From an uncultured Eubacteriales bacterium (GTDB lineage Bacteria; Bacillota; Clostridia; Oscillospirales; Oscillospiraceae): a stretch of 32,159 bases of DNA. Position 1 is the first letter of the stretch. Every line of letters begins with the position of its first letter. This document shows, piece by piece, positions 15,132-21,913 of this stretch. The notes beneath the pieces are model-generated. The model searched no databases and was not told where the DNA came from. It saw nothing but the letters and a program-made list of their open reading frames with translations. The stretch spans positions 1 through 32,159 of the forward strand of contig UQGU01000025.1 of assembly GCA_900540635.1 (NCBI GenBank), given 5' to 3'. The translations under genes were made by a program, and so were the position numbers.

Positions 15132-15843
15132 ATGAAAAACTCTGAAACGCAAACTCAGTATACCGCAGTTGCGCGAAATAATCAACTGGTTCTTATACTG
15201 AACAGTGAAATTAAATTGCCAGAGGATGCACCCGTCCGAGTGACCAGTGCCCAGCTTGAGGAACTGGATTAATTACCTGGAAGCAGCGGTCAAATGCGTT
15301 TTCATAAAGTCAACCAATTACGAAGCACAGAAAACCAAGAAGTTTCGTGACCAAATCGGACGGATCGAGAACATGAAATACGACCGGGATGAGGATTGTT
15401 TTATCTGTGCCGAGGGCAGAAAGCTGCGTTGTCACAAGGAATCCACACAGATGCAGGATGGGATTCCGGTCACCCGAGCTTGGTATCGCTGTGAAAGCTG
15501 CGAGAATTGTCCACAGAGGGAGCGATGCTGCCGAAAGCAGGACATCAATGCGCCCAAAGAGGTGATTTGGAAGAAGACATTCTGGGAAAAGCGGGAAGAT
15601 TCCTTGCGGAATATTACAAGCGACCGGGGAATTATGCTGAGAATGAACCGTTCTATCCAGGTAGAAGGGGCATTTGGGCTGCTAAAGAACGATTTTAGCT
15701 TCCGTAGATTCATGACAACCGGCAAACGGAATATCCGCATCGAGCTATTCTTCCTGGCGCTGGGCTTTAACCTCAAGAAGCGGTGGATGAAGCAGCAAAA
15801 AAGCAGGCTGGAAACCCATTATTCTGAGAAAAAAGCTTCGTAG
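15132..15843 (+). pseudogene. IS1182-type transposase, internally deleted
   Basis: The first 46 residues (MKNSETQTQYTAVARNNQLV ... SAQLEELD) end at a TAA at 15270, where a deletion joins the start to a later part of the gene through a short TGGA repeat. From about 15266 the frame reads NYLEAAVKCVFIKSTNYEAQ and continues through a zinc-binding-like segment (CESCENCPQRERCC) and the conserved C-terminus to 15843. The last 39 residues match the left copy exactly. No single intact transposase can be made from this copy. Confidence 0.85.
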
Positions 15844-16045
15844 TCGTAGAACATAAAAAGTTATCCACAGGAAGACCGGGAAATATGCCCCGGTCAGCTT
15901 TGCTGCGCCCTAAAACAGAAATTTTGGCCGTAACGAACAATCTTTGCCTCGAGTTGAAATGCTCAAAGCGCAAAAATAGGGCTGCTGCAAAAATTAATTT
16001 TGCAACAGCCCCATTCTCTATTCTGGAAAACGCCTCGCCCCATGT

Positions 16046-16498
16046 CTAATACAGGGTCTCCTCATTTTCCACAAACAGTTTGTCGTTCACCGCGAACAGG
16101 TCCATCCCATTTGCAATTCCGTAGAGGATGATGGCGTCCCGCCTGTTCTTGGGGTAGAGCCGGGCGTAGCCGCACTGCTTCAAAAGCTCCTGGCTCTCCT
16201 CCAATGTGGCGCCAAGGCCAAAGCACAGGCACAGCAATCGGCTGCGGGAGGGATTGCGCCGCCCGGAGAAGACCTGGTGCAGATAGACCTCGCTCATCCC
16301 GGACAGGCGGGCCAGCACCGCTTTGGACATCTTCCGCTTCTTCATAAGCTTTTCCAGCAGCTCACACACACTCTCCCGCGTAAAGTTATCCTGATTTTCG
16401 GATAGAAACTGGTCCAGAGTGGGAGCTTCCATCAGCTCCTGCTGCAGATTATCCGTGTTTTTCATATTTGGCCGCCCCTGCTCTCGTTTTTTCTTCAT
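16046..16498 (-). CDS. XRE-family HTH regulator, divergent from the kinase gene
   Basis: A 150-residue protein. A central helix-turn-helix (LLEKLMKKRKMSKAVLARLS, GMSEVYLHQVFSGRRNPSRS; about 55-95) is followed by a helical segment with KNRRDAIILYGIANGMDLFAVNDKLF. Some small clostridial regulators with this layout sit beside serine/threonine kinase genes, as here. The ATG at 16498 was chosen because AAAGG lies 7 nt upstream; the in-frame TTG at 16513 would put that site inside the gene. It likely regulates the kinase operon from the shared intergenic region and could be a phosphorylation substrate; both are inferences. Confidence 0.85.
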   Translation of the reverse strand: MKKKREQGRPNMKNTDNLQQELMEAPTLDQFLSENQDNFTRESVCELLEKLMKKRKMSKAVLARLSGMSEVYLHQVFSGRRNPSRSRLLCLCFGLGATLEESQELLKQCGYARLYPKNRRDAIILYGIANGMDLFAVNDKLFVENEETLY

Positions 16499-16566
16499 TA
16501 TATCGCCTTTCAAGTCAAAATCAATATGCGCGCTGCATAGTATTGTTTTTTCACCTTCTCCCCGCC

Positions 16567-16619
16567 TTTACAAGTGCACATTTTCTTTGTATAATTACTG
16601 TAAATTCTGCAAAGAAAAT
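16567..16619 (+). promoter_or_regulatory. kinase operon promoter with inverted-repeat operator
   Basis: TTTACA (16567-16572), 17-bp spacer, TATAAT (16590-16595). A perfect 10-bp inverted repeat, ATTTTCTTTG (16580-16589) and CAAAGAAAAT (16610-16619), brackets the -10 and the predicted start site, a placement expected of a repressor site. The divergent XRE protein is the natural candidate. Confidence 0.75.
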
Positions 16620-16647
16620 TCACTATGTGCGCAGCACAGGCGGGAAG

Positions 16648-17355
16648 GTGAGGGCGATTTATTCCTTTTTGTTATCAAGCATTGAGCAGGACTACGAAAC
16701 CGTAAGAACACTCAAAAGCAGCGAGCGCGGCTGTGTTTCGCTTCTGCAAAACAGGCAGAACGGGACACGGTTTATTTTTCGCCATTATCGTGGGAACGGG
16801 GAGGTCTATCGGAAGCTTCTGGGGATCTCCTGCCCGAATCTGCCGCAGATCATGGAGGCGGCAGAGCAGGACGGCATGGTGGCAGTGCTGGAGGAATACA
16901 TACAGGGAGATTCCCTGGCCTATCTTCTGGAGGGCGCGCTGTTCTCCCCCGCCGAGGCCCGGAAAATTGCCTTGCAGCTCTGCAGCGCCCTGTGGGTGCT
17001 GCACAAATTGGGGGCGGTGCACCGGGACATCAAGCCGGAAAACGTGATCGTACGCGGCAGGGAAGCGGTGCTCATCGATTTTGACGCTTCCCGCATTTTC
17101 AAAAGCGAGACAAACCGCGACACCCAGATTCTGGGCACCACGGGCTATGCCGCGCCGGAGCAATACGGCATTACCCAGACCGACGAGCGGGCGGATATCT
17201 ATTCTCTTGGGGTGCTGCTGAACATCATGCTCACGGGAAAGCATCCGTCAAGAGAACTGGCAAGCGGCCGCCTGGGCCGCATTGTGCAGAAATGCACCAT
17301 GGTGAACCCGGAAAAGCGATACAAAAGTGCGCTTTATCTGATGGAAGCACTTTAA
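16648..17355 (+). CDS. small serine/threonine protein kinase (Hanks type)
   Basis: A kinase domain of about 235 residues with no transmembrane or PASTA segment. Catalytic loop HRDIKPENVI (125-134), metal motif D144-F-D (DFD instead of DFG) and activation-segment end GYAAPEQYG, followed by DIYSLGVLLNIMLTG, are clear. The position of the ATP-anchoring lysine appears to be arginine (FIFRHY, R45), and the glycine loop is reduced to SSERGCV. The start is uncertain: GTG 16648 lies after the predicted transcription start (about 16602) but has only a weak ribosome site. Activity may be low or atypical. It is 13 nt from the next gene, with which it forms an operon. Confidence 0.85.
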   Translation: MRAIYSFLLSSIEQDYETVRTLKSSERGCVSLLQNRQNGTRFIFRHYRGNGEVYRKLLGISCPNLPQIMEAAEQDGMVAVLEEYIQGDSLAYLLEGALFSPAEARKIALQLCSALWVLHKLGAVHRDIKPENVIVRGREAVLIDFDASRIFKSETNRDTQILGTTGYAAPEQYGITQTDERADIYSLGVLLNIMLTGKHPSRELASGRLGRIVQKCTMVNPEKRYKSALYLMEAL

Positions 17356-17368
17356 GGAGAGAGCAAAA

Positions 17369-18088
17369 TTGAGTAAGCAATGCAAAAACTGCGGCACAGA
17401 CCTGCCGGAGGACGCCTCCTTTTGCCCCCGCTGCGCCCAAAGCCAGATCGAGCGGCGAGCGATAAAGCCCCCGCGTCTGTGGCGAAAAAAGGCGCTGATC
17501 ACGGCCGGATGCGCGCTGGTGCTGGCGGCGGCGGTACTGTGCCCGAGCCTTGCGGTTCGCGGCGGGGAGAAGGACGCTTCCATAAGCAGTGAGCCGCCCG
17601 CCAATATCGTTGTCGACGGGGAAGAAATCTCTGCCAAGGATTTTTTGATTGCCCATTTGAGCGCCTATATACAAAGCGACGCATACTTGGCAAGAGCAGC
17701 AGAATTTGAAAAAGCATCCGCCCAGCAGGCCCAGCCCTTTGCTGTAACATACGCATTTGAACTGAAATTGGACGGTTGGGGCAAAGAAAATCAGCCGCTG
17801 CACTTTTTTATGGTGAAAGCAAACTGCGACAGCTTTGTGGACGGCATACTCTACGATTCCGTTACTATGGCGATCGACTATGATACCGGCGCGGTCTACG
17901 ACCGATACAGTGTGGATGAAAGCTGGCTGGAAAAGAGCGAAAAAGAGCAGGCCATTTACATCGCTGCGGAAGGCGGATGCTTTCCGGACAATTACTATAG
18001 CGGCGAACCGATTTTTATGGATTCCGAAACCCATATTCCACTCTCCGACAGCGACATCGCGGAAATCAATCAGGCATTGCGCAAATAA
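17369..18088 (+). CDS. zinc-ribbon membrane-anchored protein
   Basis: A 239-residue protein. An N-terminal zinc ribbon (CKNCGTDLPEDASFCPRC; C5, C8, C19, C22) faces the cytosol, one transmembrane helix follows at about 43-62, and the rest is an outward soluble domain of unknown family. The start is TTG at 17369, with AAGGAG 9 nt upstream; no better ATG exists. Only 13 nt separate it from the kinase stop, so the two are co-transcribed, and the ribbon-plus-anchor layout suggests it could be a membrane partner or substrate of that kinase. It ends at a strong terminator. Confidence 0.82.
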   Translation: MSKQCKNCGTDLPEDASFCPRCAQSQIERRAIKPPRLWRKKALITAGCALVLAAAVLCPSLAVRGGEKDASISSEPPANIVVDGEEISAKDFLIAHLSAYIQSDAYLARAAEFEKASAQQAQPFAVTYAFELKLDGWGKENQPLHFFMVKANCDSFVDGILYDSVTMAIDYDTGAVYDRYSVDESWLEKSEKEQAIYIAAEGGCFPDNYYSGEPIFMDSETHIPLSDSDIAEINQALRK

Positions 18089-18101
18089 CACAACACATTT
18101 C

Positions 18102-18129
18102 GGAGCGGGGCATGAGCCCCGCTCCTTTT
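18102..18129 (+). terminator. rho-independent terminator
   Basis: A 10-bp perfect stem GGAGCGGGGC / GCCCCGCTCC with an ATGA loop and a following TTTTC closes the kinase operon. A nearly identical hairpin stands at 20319-20340. Confidence 0.9.
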
Positions 18130-18257
18130 CCTATACCGAAAAGGGTGAAAAAGGGACTGCCAGAAAACGTTCTGTCCTTGCGGCACGCTTTTCGAGTGCT
18201 CCTCTTTTTAAGCTTACATAAATCAAAAAAATTTGTCGATACTATGCAGCCAGTTAA

Positions 18258-18286
18258 TTGTTTTTGGGTCGGTTTGGGTGTATGCT
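18258..18286 (+). promoter_or_regulatory. probable promoter of the DUF4234-SHOCT gene
   Basis: TTGTTT (18258-18263), 17-bp spacer, TATGCT (18281-18286). It is moderate in quality but correctly placed 39 nt upstream of the chosen start. Confidence 0.5.
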
Positions 18287-18324
18287 CTTCTTATCACTCG
18301 GAAAAAGAAAAGGAGAGTTTCATT

Positions 18325-19455
18325 GTGGAAGAAAAGAAAAAAACAGCAGCCCTTGCGCTGATTGTGGGCGGCGTGTTTTCATTTCGCGCGTTATTGCAGC
18401 TCAACAATGTTTTTGCCAAGTTTTCGGTCCTTGCTTTATTGTGGGTTCTGGCGTATGCCGCGCTTGCCGCCGTATTTTTCATGAAAAAAAGGAATGCCTC
18501 TATGATTGCTTCCTTCGCGCTGCTGACGGTACTGCAATTGGTATCCTTCATTCAGGGCTTCGGTTATGACCGCTACACCACATGGGGCGGTTCGTTGGAT
18601 ATTTTCCGAATTCTCGGAGCTTTTTTGAGGGTCGTGACATCTTTTTATATCATGTGCCTCGCCACGGCCAATTTCACATCAAAGCTGCAGCAGTACAAGG
18701 AAAATCTAAATAAGCTCTGGTTTCTTCCGGCTGTGTTCCTTGTATTGGCCCTCATCTTTCCCTCTCATGATTCATATATCCCATATATCTTTTATGTTTT
18801 TTTATATTTCCTTTTGGATGTTATCGCCTTCACTCTGTGTTCTCTTTGGATTGCCTATCCCGAGAATCTTCCAAAGTTCGAAAATCTTCCAAAATTCGAA
18901 GCGGCGCGCACAAGTATCAATGGTGAAAAAAAGGCCTATGCCACTGGCGCAGCCCCGGCCGTCAGTGAAGCCTATTGTGACCTTGTCAAGCACATCCTGC
19001 TTCTGCTGTTTACCTTTGGTATCTGGCATTACATCTGGGTTTACAGAATGACAAGATACACCAATGCTGTAGAGGATGAGGAGCCCCGGAACCCGACGAA
19101 CAAGCTGCTGCTGTGCCTCTTTGTGCCCTTCTACCTCATCTACTGGACCTACAAGACAGCACAGCGCGTGGATAAAATGGCTGCGGCAGCAGGCATCAGC
19201 TCGGATCTATCTATGCTGTGCCTGATTCTGGAAATCTTCCTGCCCATTATCCCGCCCATTCTGCTGCAGGAAAAGATGAACAGCATTGTTTTCCCTGACG
19301 TCGAACAGGCCGCTCCCGCGCAGGCTGCCCCCCACAAAGCCGCCACGGCCCTCGGCACCGCAGAAGAGCTCAAAACCTACAAGGAGCTTCTGGACACCGG
19401 TGTCATTACCCAGGAGGAGTTTGACGCAAAGAAAAAGCAGCTGCTTGGCTTATAA
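18325..19455 (+). CDS. DUF4234 membrane protein with SHOCT domain
   Basis: A 376-residue protein. The N-terminal part (1-180) has about six hydrophobic segments. A DUF4234 region follows at about 219-300 (DLVKHILLLLFTFGIWHYIW, and LLLCLFVPFYLIYWTYKTAQ), and the last 29 residues are a SHOCT domain (ELKTYKELLDTGVITQEEFDAKKKQLLGL pattern; given here in short as LLDTGVITQEEFDAKKKQLL). The GTG at 18325 has AAGGAG 8 nt upstream; an upstream in-frame ATG at 18112 falls in the preceding terminator. NLPKFE is duplicated at 181-192. SHOCT domains often mediate oligomerisation; the function is unknown. Confidence 0.85.
   Translation: MEEKKKTAALALIVGGVFSFRALLQLNNVFAKFSVLALLWVLAYAALAAVFFMKKRNASMIASFALLTVLQLVSFIQGFGYDRYTTWGGSLDIFRILGAFLRVVTSFYIMCLATANFTSKLQQYKENLNKLWFLPAVFLVLALIFPSHDSYIPYIFYVFLYFLLDVIAFTLCSLWIAYPENLPKFENLPKFEAARTSINGEKKAYATGAAPAVSEAYCDLVKHILLLLFTFGIWHYIWVYRMTRYTNAVEDEEPRNPTNKLLLCLFVPFYLIYWTYKTAQRVDKMAAAAGISSDLSMLCLILEIFLPIIPPILLQEKMNSIVFPDVEQAAPAQAAPHKAATALGTAEELKTYKELLDTGVITQEEFDAKKKQLLGL
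18865..18900 (+). repeat. 18-bp tandem duplication within a gene
   Basis: Two adjacent 18-bp units (18865-18882, 18883-18900) differ at one base and encode NLPKFE twice in the linker ahead of the DUF4234 region. The reading frame is kept. Confidence 0.85.
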
Positions 19456-19515
19456 TTGCTATGCACTGCGCTGTAAATTCATCACAGAAAGAATAGAAAA
19501 TGAAGGAGAATGATT

Positions 19516-19875
19516 ATGACTAACCAAGAGATTATGACTGTTGTCAAGCCCGCCATTTGCAATCAGCTCAAAAGCCCTGCGTCTGCACAGTTCCCTGTTG
19601 ATTTGATTTCTATCGTTGGTGACGAAACAAAAGGCTATCAAGTTTCGGGTTATGTTGATTCCCAGAATAGCTATGGTGCAATGATTAGAAACGACTTTGC
19701 CGCAACTGTCACTATCGAAAATGGCTTCCCCGTTGTCAAAACTGCTACTGTTGCCGCAAAGGCAAATGTTCAACGGGCAAAGGAATTTGGCATCAATTAT
19801 ATTGCCATTAGCATTTTTACCGCTATCGGCGGTGCTATTCTGTATTTCATCATTTCCGCAATCGTGGGATTCTAA
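19516..19875 (+). CDS. tail-anchored small membrane protein
   Basis: A 119-residue protein with a soluble N-terminal domain and a C-terminal transmembrane helix (about 95-117, INYIAISIFTAIGGAILYFI). The segments LKSPASAQFP and GYVDSQNSYGAMIRNDF form a small domain I have seen in many uncharacterised bacterial and phage proteins, without a firm name or function. ATG 19516 is chosen over 19510 because AAGGAG then has a normal 7-nt spacing. It lies 60 nt after the DUF4234-SHOCT gene and 21 nt before the next gene, likely one operon. Confidence 0.75.
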   Translation: MTNQEIMTVVKPAICNQLKSPASAQFPVDLISIVGDETKGYQVSGYVDSQNSYGAMIRNDFAATVTIENGFPVVKTATVAAKANVQRAKEFGINYIAISIFTAIGGAILYFIISAIVGF

Positions 19876-19896
19876 AGGTATTAGGGGGAAATCAAA

Positions 19897-20310
19897 ATGG
19901 CATTCAAAAGAATGGAAGGTTTTGCAGGAAGCATTCCGCAGGGTTTTATTGATCGTAGCGTAAAGATATGCCCCTTCTGCGGCTCTAACACCCCCCATTG
20001 GGCGCTTGATCAAAAGATGCAGATGAAATTGGAAGGCAATCTCTATTTGTTCCAGTGCGAACAGTGCAAGGGTGTTTTGAGTTCTCCTGTCCCCGATGTG
20101 ACCGGCTACAACAACACCATGCTGACTACTACTGGATTGCTCAAAAGGTTGTCCGGTAAAAAGAATGGCGTTATTTATCTGCGTGTTTATGACGCAGGAA
20201 ACAATGCTGATTTTGCTGACAAGGTTGGAACGGAATACACTTTGGAGGAAATTAACCAAATGGCTGCGCAAAAAGGCGGCACTCCTAACCAAAGCGGAAG
20301 ATTCTATTGA
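19897..20310 (+). CDS. zinc-ribbon protein of unknown function
   Basis: A 137-residue soluble protein with two CxxC knuckles (CPFC at 25-28, and CEQC about 30 residues later), a probable zinc ribbon, and a helical C-terminus ending in EYTLEEINQMAAQKGG. No enzyme motif is seen. AGGGGGA lies 7 nt before the ATG. It is last of the three-gene group begun at 18325 and is followed by a terminator. Zinc ribbons in both this and the kinase operon suggest a linked role, which is only a contextual hint. Confidence 0.72.
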   Translation: MAFKRMEGFAGSIPQGFIDRSVKICPFCGSNTPHWALDQKMQMKLEGNLYLFQCEQCKGVLSSPVPDVTGYNNTMLTTTGLLKRLSGKKNGVIYLRVYDAGNNADFADKVGTEYTLEEINQMAAQKGGTPNQSGRFY

Positions 20311-20318
20311 TGTTTAAA

Positions 20319-20345
20319 GAGCGGGGCGTGTGCCCCGCTCCCTTT
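20319..20345 (+). terminator. rho-independent terminator
   Basis: GAGCGGGGC / GCCCCGCTC perfect 9-bp stem with GTGT loop, then CCTTTCT. Nearly the same stem as at 18102-18125, so one probably copied the other. Confidence 0.8.
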
Positions 20346-20442
20346 CTATCTATTTCATTAGGGTATAGCCCTGAGCCAATCATATTCCTTTCATTTTTTC
20401 TGTTTCATATATGATTTTCCACCAGACTTTCCACGATTGGAC

Positions 20443-20476
20443 GAAAAAAGAGGAGAAGGATTTCTCCCTCTCCTCT
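20443..20476 (-). terminator. terminator of the perR-rubrerythrin-rubredoxin operon
   Basis: On the minus strand AGAGGAGAGGGA pairs with the stem ending TCCTTCTCCTCT (11 of 12 pairs), loop GAAA, then a T-run (A-run at 20444-20449 on the plus strand). It starts 12 nt after the rubredoxin stop. Confidence 0.85.
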
Positions 20477-20487
20477 CATTGACCTAT

Positions 20488-20643
20488 TTACTCCGCAGGA
20501 TAAAAGGCATCCTTGCCAAGGCCGCAGGTGGGGCATACCCAATCTTCGGGCACGTCTTCCCAGGCGGTGCCGGGGGCTACTCCGTTTTCGGGGTCGCCTT
20601 CGGCGGGGTCATAGACATAGCCGCAGGGGCACTCGTACTTCAT
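20488..20643 (-). CDS. rubredoxin with CxC first knuckle
   Basis: A 51-residue electron carrier with an iron-sulfur-type mononuclear site: YECPCGYVYDPAEGDPENG at the N-terminus, GTAWEDVPEDWVCPTCG in the second half. The second knuckle is the usual CxxCG, but the first is C-P-C-G, one residue shorter than the normal CxxCG, with Cys at 5, 7, 37 and 40. All four cysteines remain. It follows the reverse rubrerythrin stop by 14 nt, with AGGAG before its ATG, and probably passes electrons to that enzyme. It is too short for many gene finders but coding identity is unambiguous. Confidence 0.92.
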   Translation of the reverse strand: MKYECPCGYVYDPAEGDPENGVAPGTAWEDVPEDWVCPTCGLGKDAFYPAE

Positions 20644-20657
20644 AGAGAGGTCTCCTC

Positions 20658-21248
20658 TTACTTGAAGTACCGCTCCAGCAGGCCCTTCAGAGCCTTGCCG
20701 TGACGGGCCTCGTCCTTGGCCATTTCATGGACGGTGTCGTGGATGGCATCCAGGCCGTTGCGCTTGGCGCAGGCGGCCAGGTCGAACTTGCCCTGGGTAG
20801 CGCCGAACTCGCAGTCAACCCGCCATGCCAGGTTCTTCTTGGTGGAGGCGGTCATGTTGGGCTCCAGGGTAGAACCCAGCATCTCGGCGAACTTGGCAGC
20901 GTGCTCAGCCTCTTCGTAGGCAGCCTTCTCCCAGTACAGGCCGATCTCGGGATAGCCTTCCCGATGGGCAACGCGGGCCATGCACAGGTACATACCGACC
21001 TCGCTGCACTCGCCGGTGAAGTTGGCCTTCAGCTGCTCCAGGATATATGCCTTGTCCTCGGCGGAAATGTCGGGGTTGTTGGCAACGGTCTTCTCGTAGA
21101 TGCCCAGCTCATGCTCGGCAGCCAGCTTGCCCTCTTCCATGACCTTGAACTTAGAACCGGGGACCTTGCAGACGGGGCAGACGAAGCCCTCAGGCATGGT
21201 TTCAGCTTCCAGAACATAACCGCAAACAGGGCAGACAAATTTCTTCAT
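20658..21248 (-). CDS. reverse rubrerythrin (peroxidase)
   Basis: A 196-residue peroxide-reducing enzyme of anaerobes. The rubredoxin-like domain is at the N-terminus (CPVC 6-9, CPVC 24-27), the reverse of classical rubrerythrin, followed by a ferritin-like four-helix di-iron domain with ligand patterns GECSEVGMYL, AYEEAEHAAKF, DCEFGATQGKF and KDEARHGKAL. The role is reduction of H2O2 with electrons from rubredoxin. GGAGG precedes the ATG. It lies 48 nt downstream of perR and 14 nt upstream of the rubredoxin gene. Confidence 0.94.
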   Translation of the reverse strand: MKKFVCPVCGYVLEAETMPEGFVCPVCKVPGSKFKVMEEGKLAAEHELGIYEKTVANNPDISAEDKAYILEQLKANFTGECSEVGMYLCMARVAHREGYPEIGLYWEKAAYEEAEHAAKFAEMLGSTLEPNMTASTKKNLAWRVDCEFGATQGKFDLAACAKRNGLDAIHDTVHEMAKDEARHGKALKGLLERYFK

Positions 21249-21296
21249 AACAATATCCTCCGTTTAATTTTTATTTGTTGTTTGTTACGCAATGCT

Positions 21297-21707
21297 TTAA
21301 TTTATTACTTTCGGGGTTTCCTCCGGGGTGTTCAGGCACTCCCGGCAGAATCCCGTGAAAGTCAACTGGGTTTGATCGATGCGGCAGCCGAGAAACCTGG
21401 CGTAGCTGCTGTAATCCGGCTGGTCCACCTGGGTCACATCCAGTACCGCGCCGCATCCGCTGCAAATGAAATGCACATGGGGCTCGATGTTGCCATCGAA
21501 GCGCTCCACGCCGCCCACCGTTGCCACGCTGGCGATGATTCCCTGGCTCTTGAAGAGCGCCAGATTCCGGTAGACCGTTGCCAGGGAGATATCCGGGTGC
21601 TCCTGCCGGAGCATCTGGTAGAGCTTCTCGGCGCTGGGGTGGCACGTTGTCCCCCGAAGGCAGGCCAGGATGGCATTCCGTTTGCGAAACTGTTTGGTCG
21701 TTTCCAA
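21297..21707 (-). CDS. perR: peroxide-sensing repressor PerR
   Basis: A 136-residue Fur-family regulator. The winged helix (HPSAEKLYQML, DISLATVYRNL; about 23-50) is followed by the metal-sensing core. Ligands H37, D71, H77, H79 and D90 have exactly the spacing of the B. subtilis PerR set (37/85/91/93/104), and D90 rather than Glu marks PerR over Fur. Structural zinc site CSGC (82-85) and CREC (121-124) is intact. It is first gene of the operon with reverse rubrerythrin and rubredoxin, so it represses its own peroxide defence. Confidence 0.9.
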   Translation of the reverse strand: METTKQFRKRNAILACLRGTTCHPSAEKLYQMLRQEHPDISLATVYRNLALFKSQGIIASVATVGGVERFDGNIEPHVHFICSGCGAVLDVTQVDQPDYSSYARFLGCRIDQTQLTFTGFCRECLNTPEETPKVIN

Positions 21708-21737
21708 GCGATGTCCTCCTTCTGTCTTTTATTTGCG

Positions 21738-21788
21738 AGTGATTATCATTTACGTCATTATAGTAGCACAGTGCGGCCGGTTTGTCAA
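21738..21788 (-). promoter_or_regulatory. perR operon promoter and candidate PerR box
   Basis: Minus strand: TTGACA (21783-21788), 17-bp spacer, TACTAT (21760-21765), extended by TGTGC. Just downstream, ATGACGTAAATGATAATCA (about 21739-21758) is AT-rich and partly palindromic, like a Fur/PerR box. An operator at that position would block transcription. Confidence 0.6.
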
Positions 21789-21870
21789 GAGATTTTTTTG
21801 AAATTTACATAGGCTCCTCCGCCTGTTTCTTCGGCAGGATGCGGATTGAAACCCCCTCTCCAGCCCTGCA

Positions 21871-21904
21871 AAAACGCGCGCCTCGACCGAGACGCGCATT
21901 TTTG
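21871..21904 (-). terminator. terminator of the methyl-transfer operon
   Basis: On the minus strand GCGCGTCTCG pairs with CGAGGCGCGC around a 2-nt loop (one mismatch), followed by GTTTTTG. It lies 17 nt after the DUF2284 stop codon. Confidence 0.85.
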
Positions 21905-21913
21905 CATAGGATA

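Larger units (their letters stand above)
15038..16012 (+). mobile_element. defective IS1182-type element, right copy
   Basis: This 975-bp element has ends GGGCCTGTTGCAAAAT (15038-15053) and, read inwards, GGGGCTGTTGCAAAAT (15997-16012), 14 of 16 identical. Orientation is the same as the left copy. Its internal deletion differs: it keeps the cysteine-rich and C-terminal part lost from the left copy and lacks much of the N-terminal half. The two copies enclose about 7 kb of AT-rich cargo, like a decayed composite transposon. No clear target duplication is visible. Confidence 0.8.

Noticed and set aside
7100..16100. CRISPR array
   Set aside because: No regular repeat-spacer pattern is seen; repeats in this block are the two IS copies and local operators.
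20658..21248. A frameshift in the rubrerythrin gene due to its N-terminal rubredoxin domain
   Set aside because: Domain order is the normal one of reverse rubrerythrin; the frame is complete.
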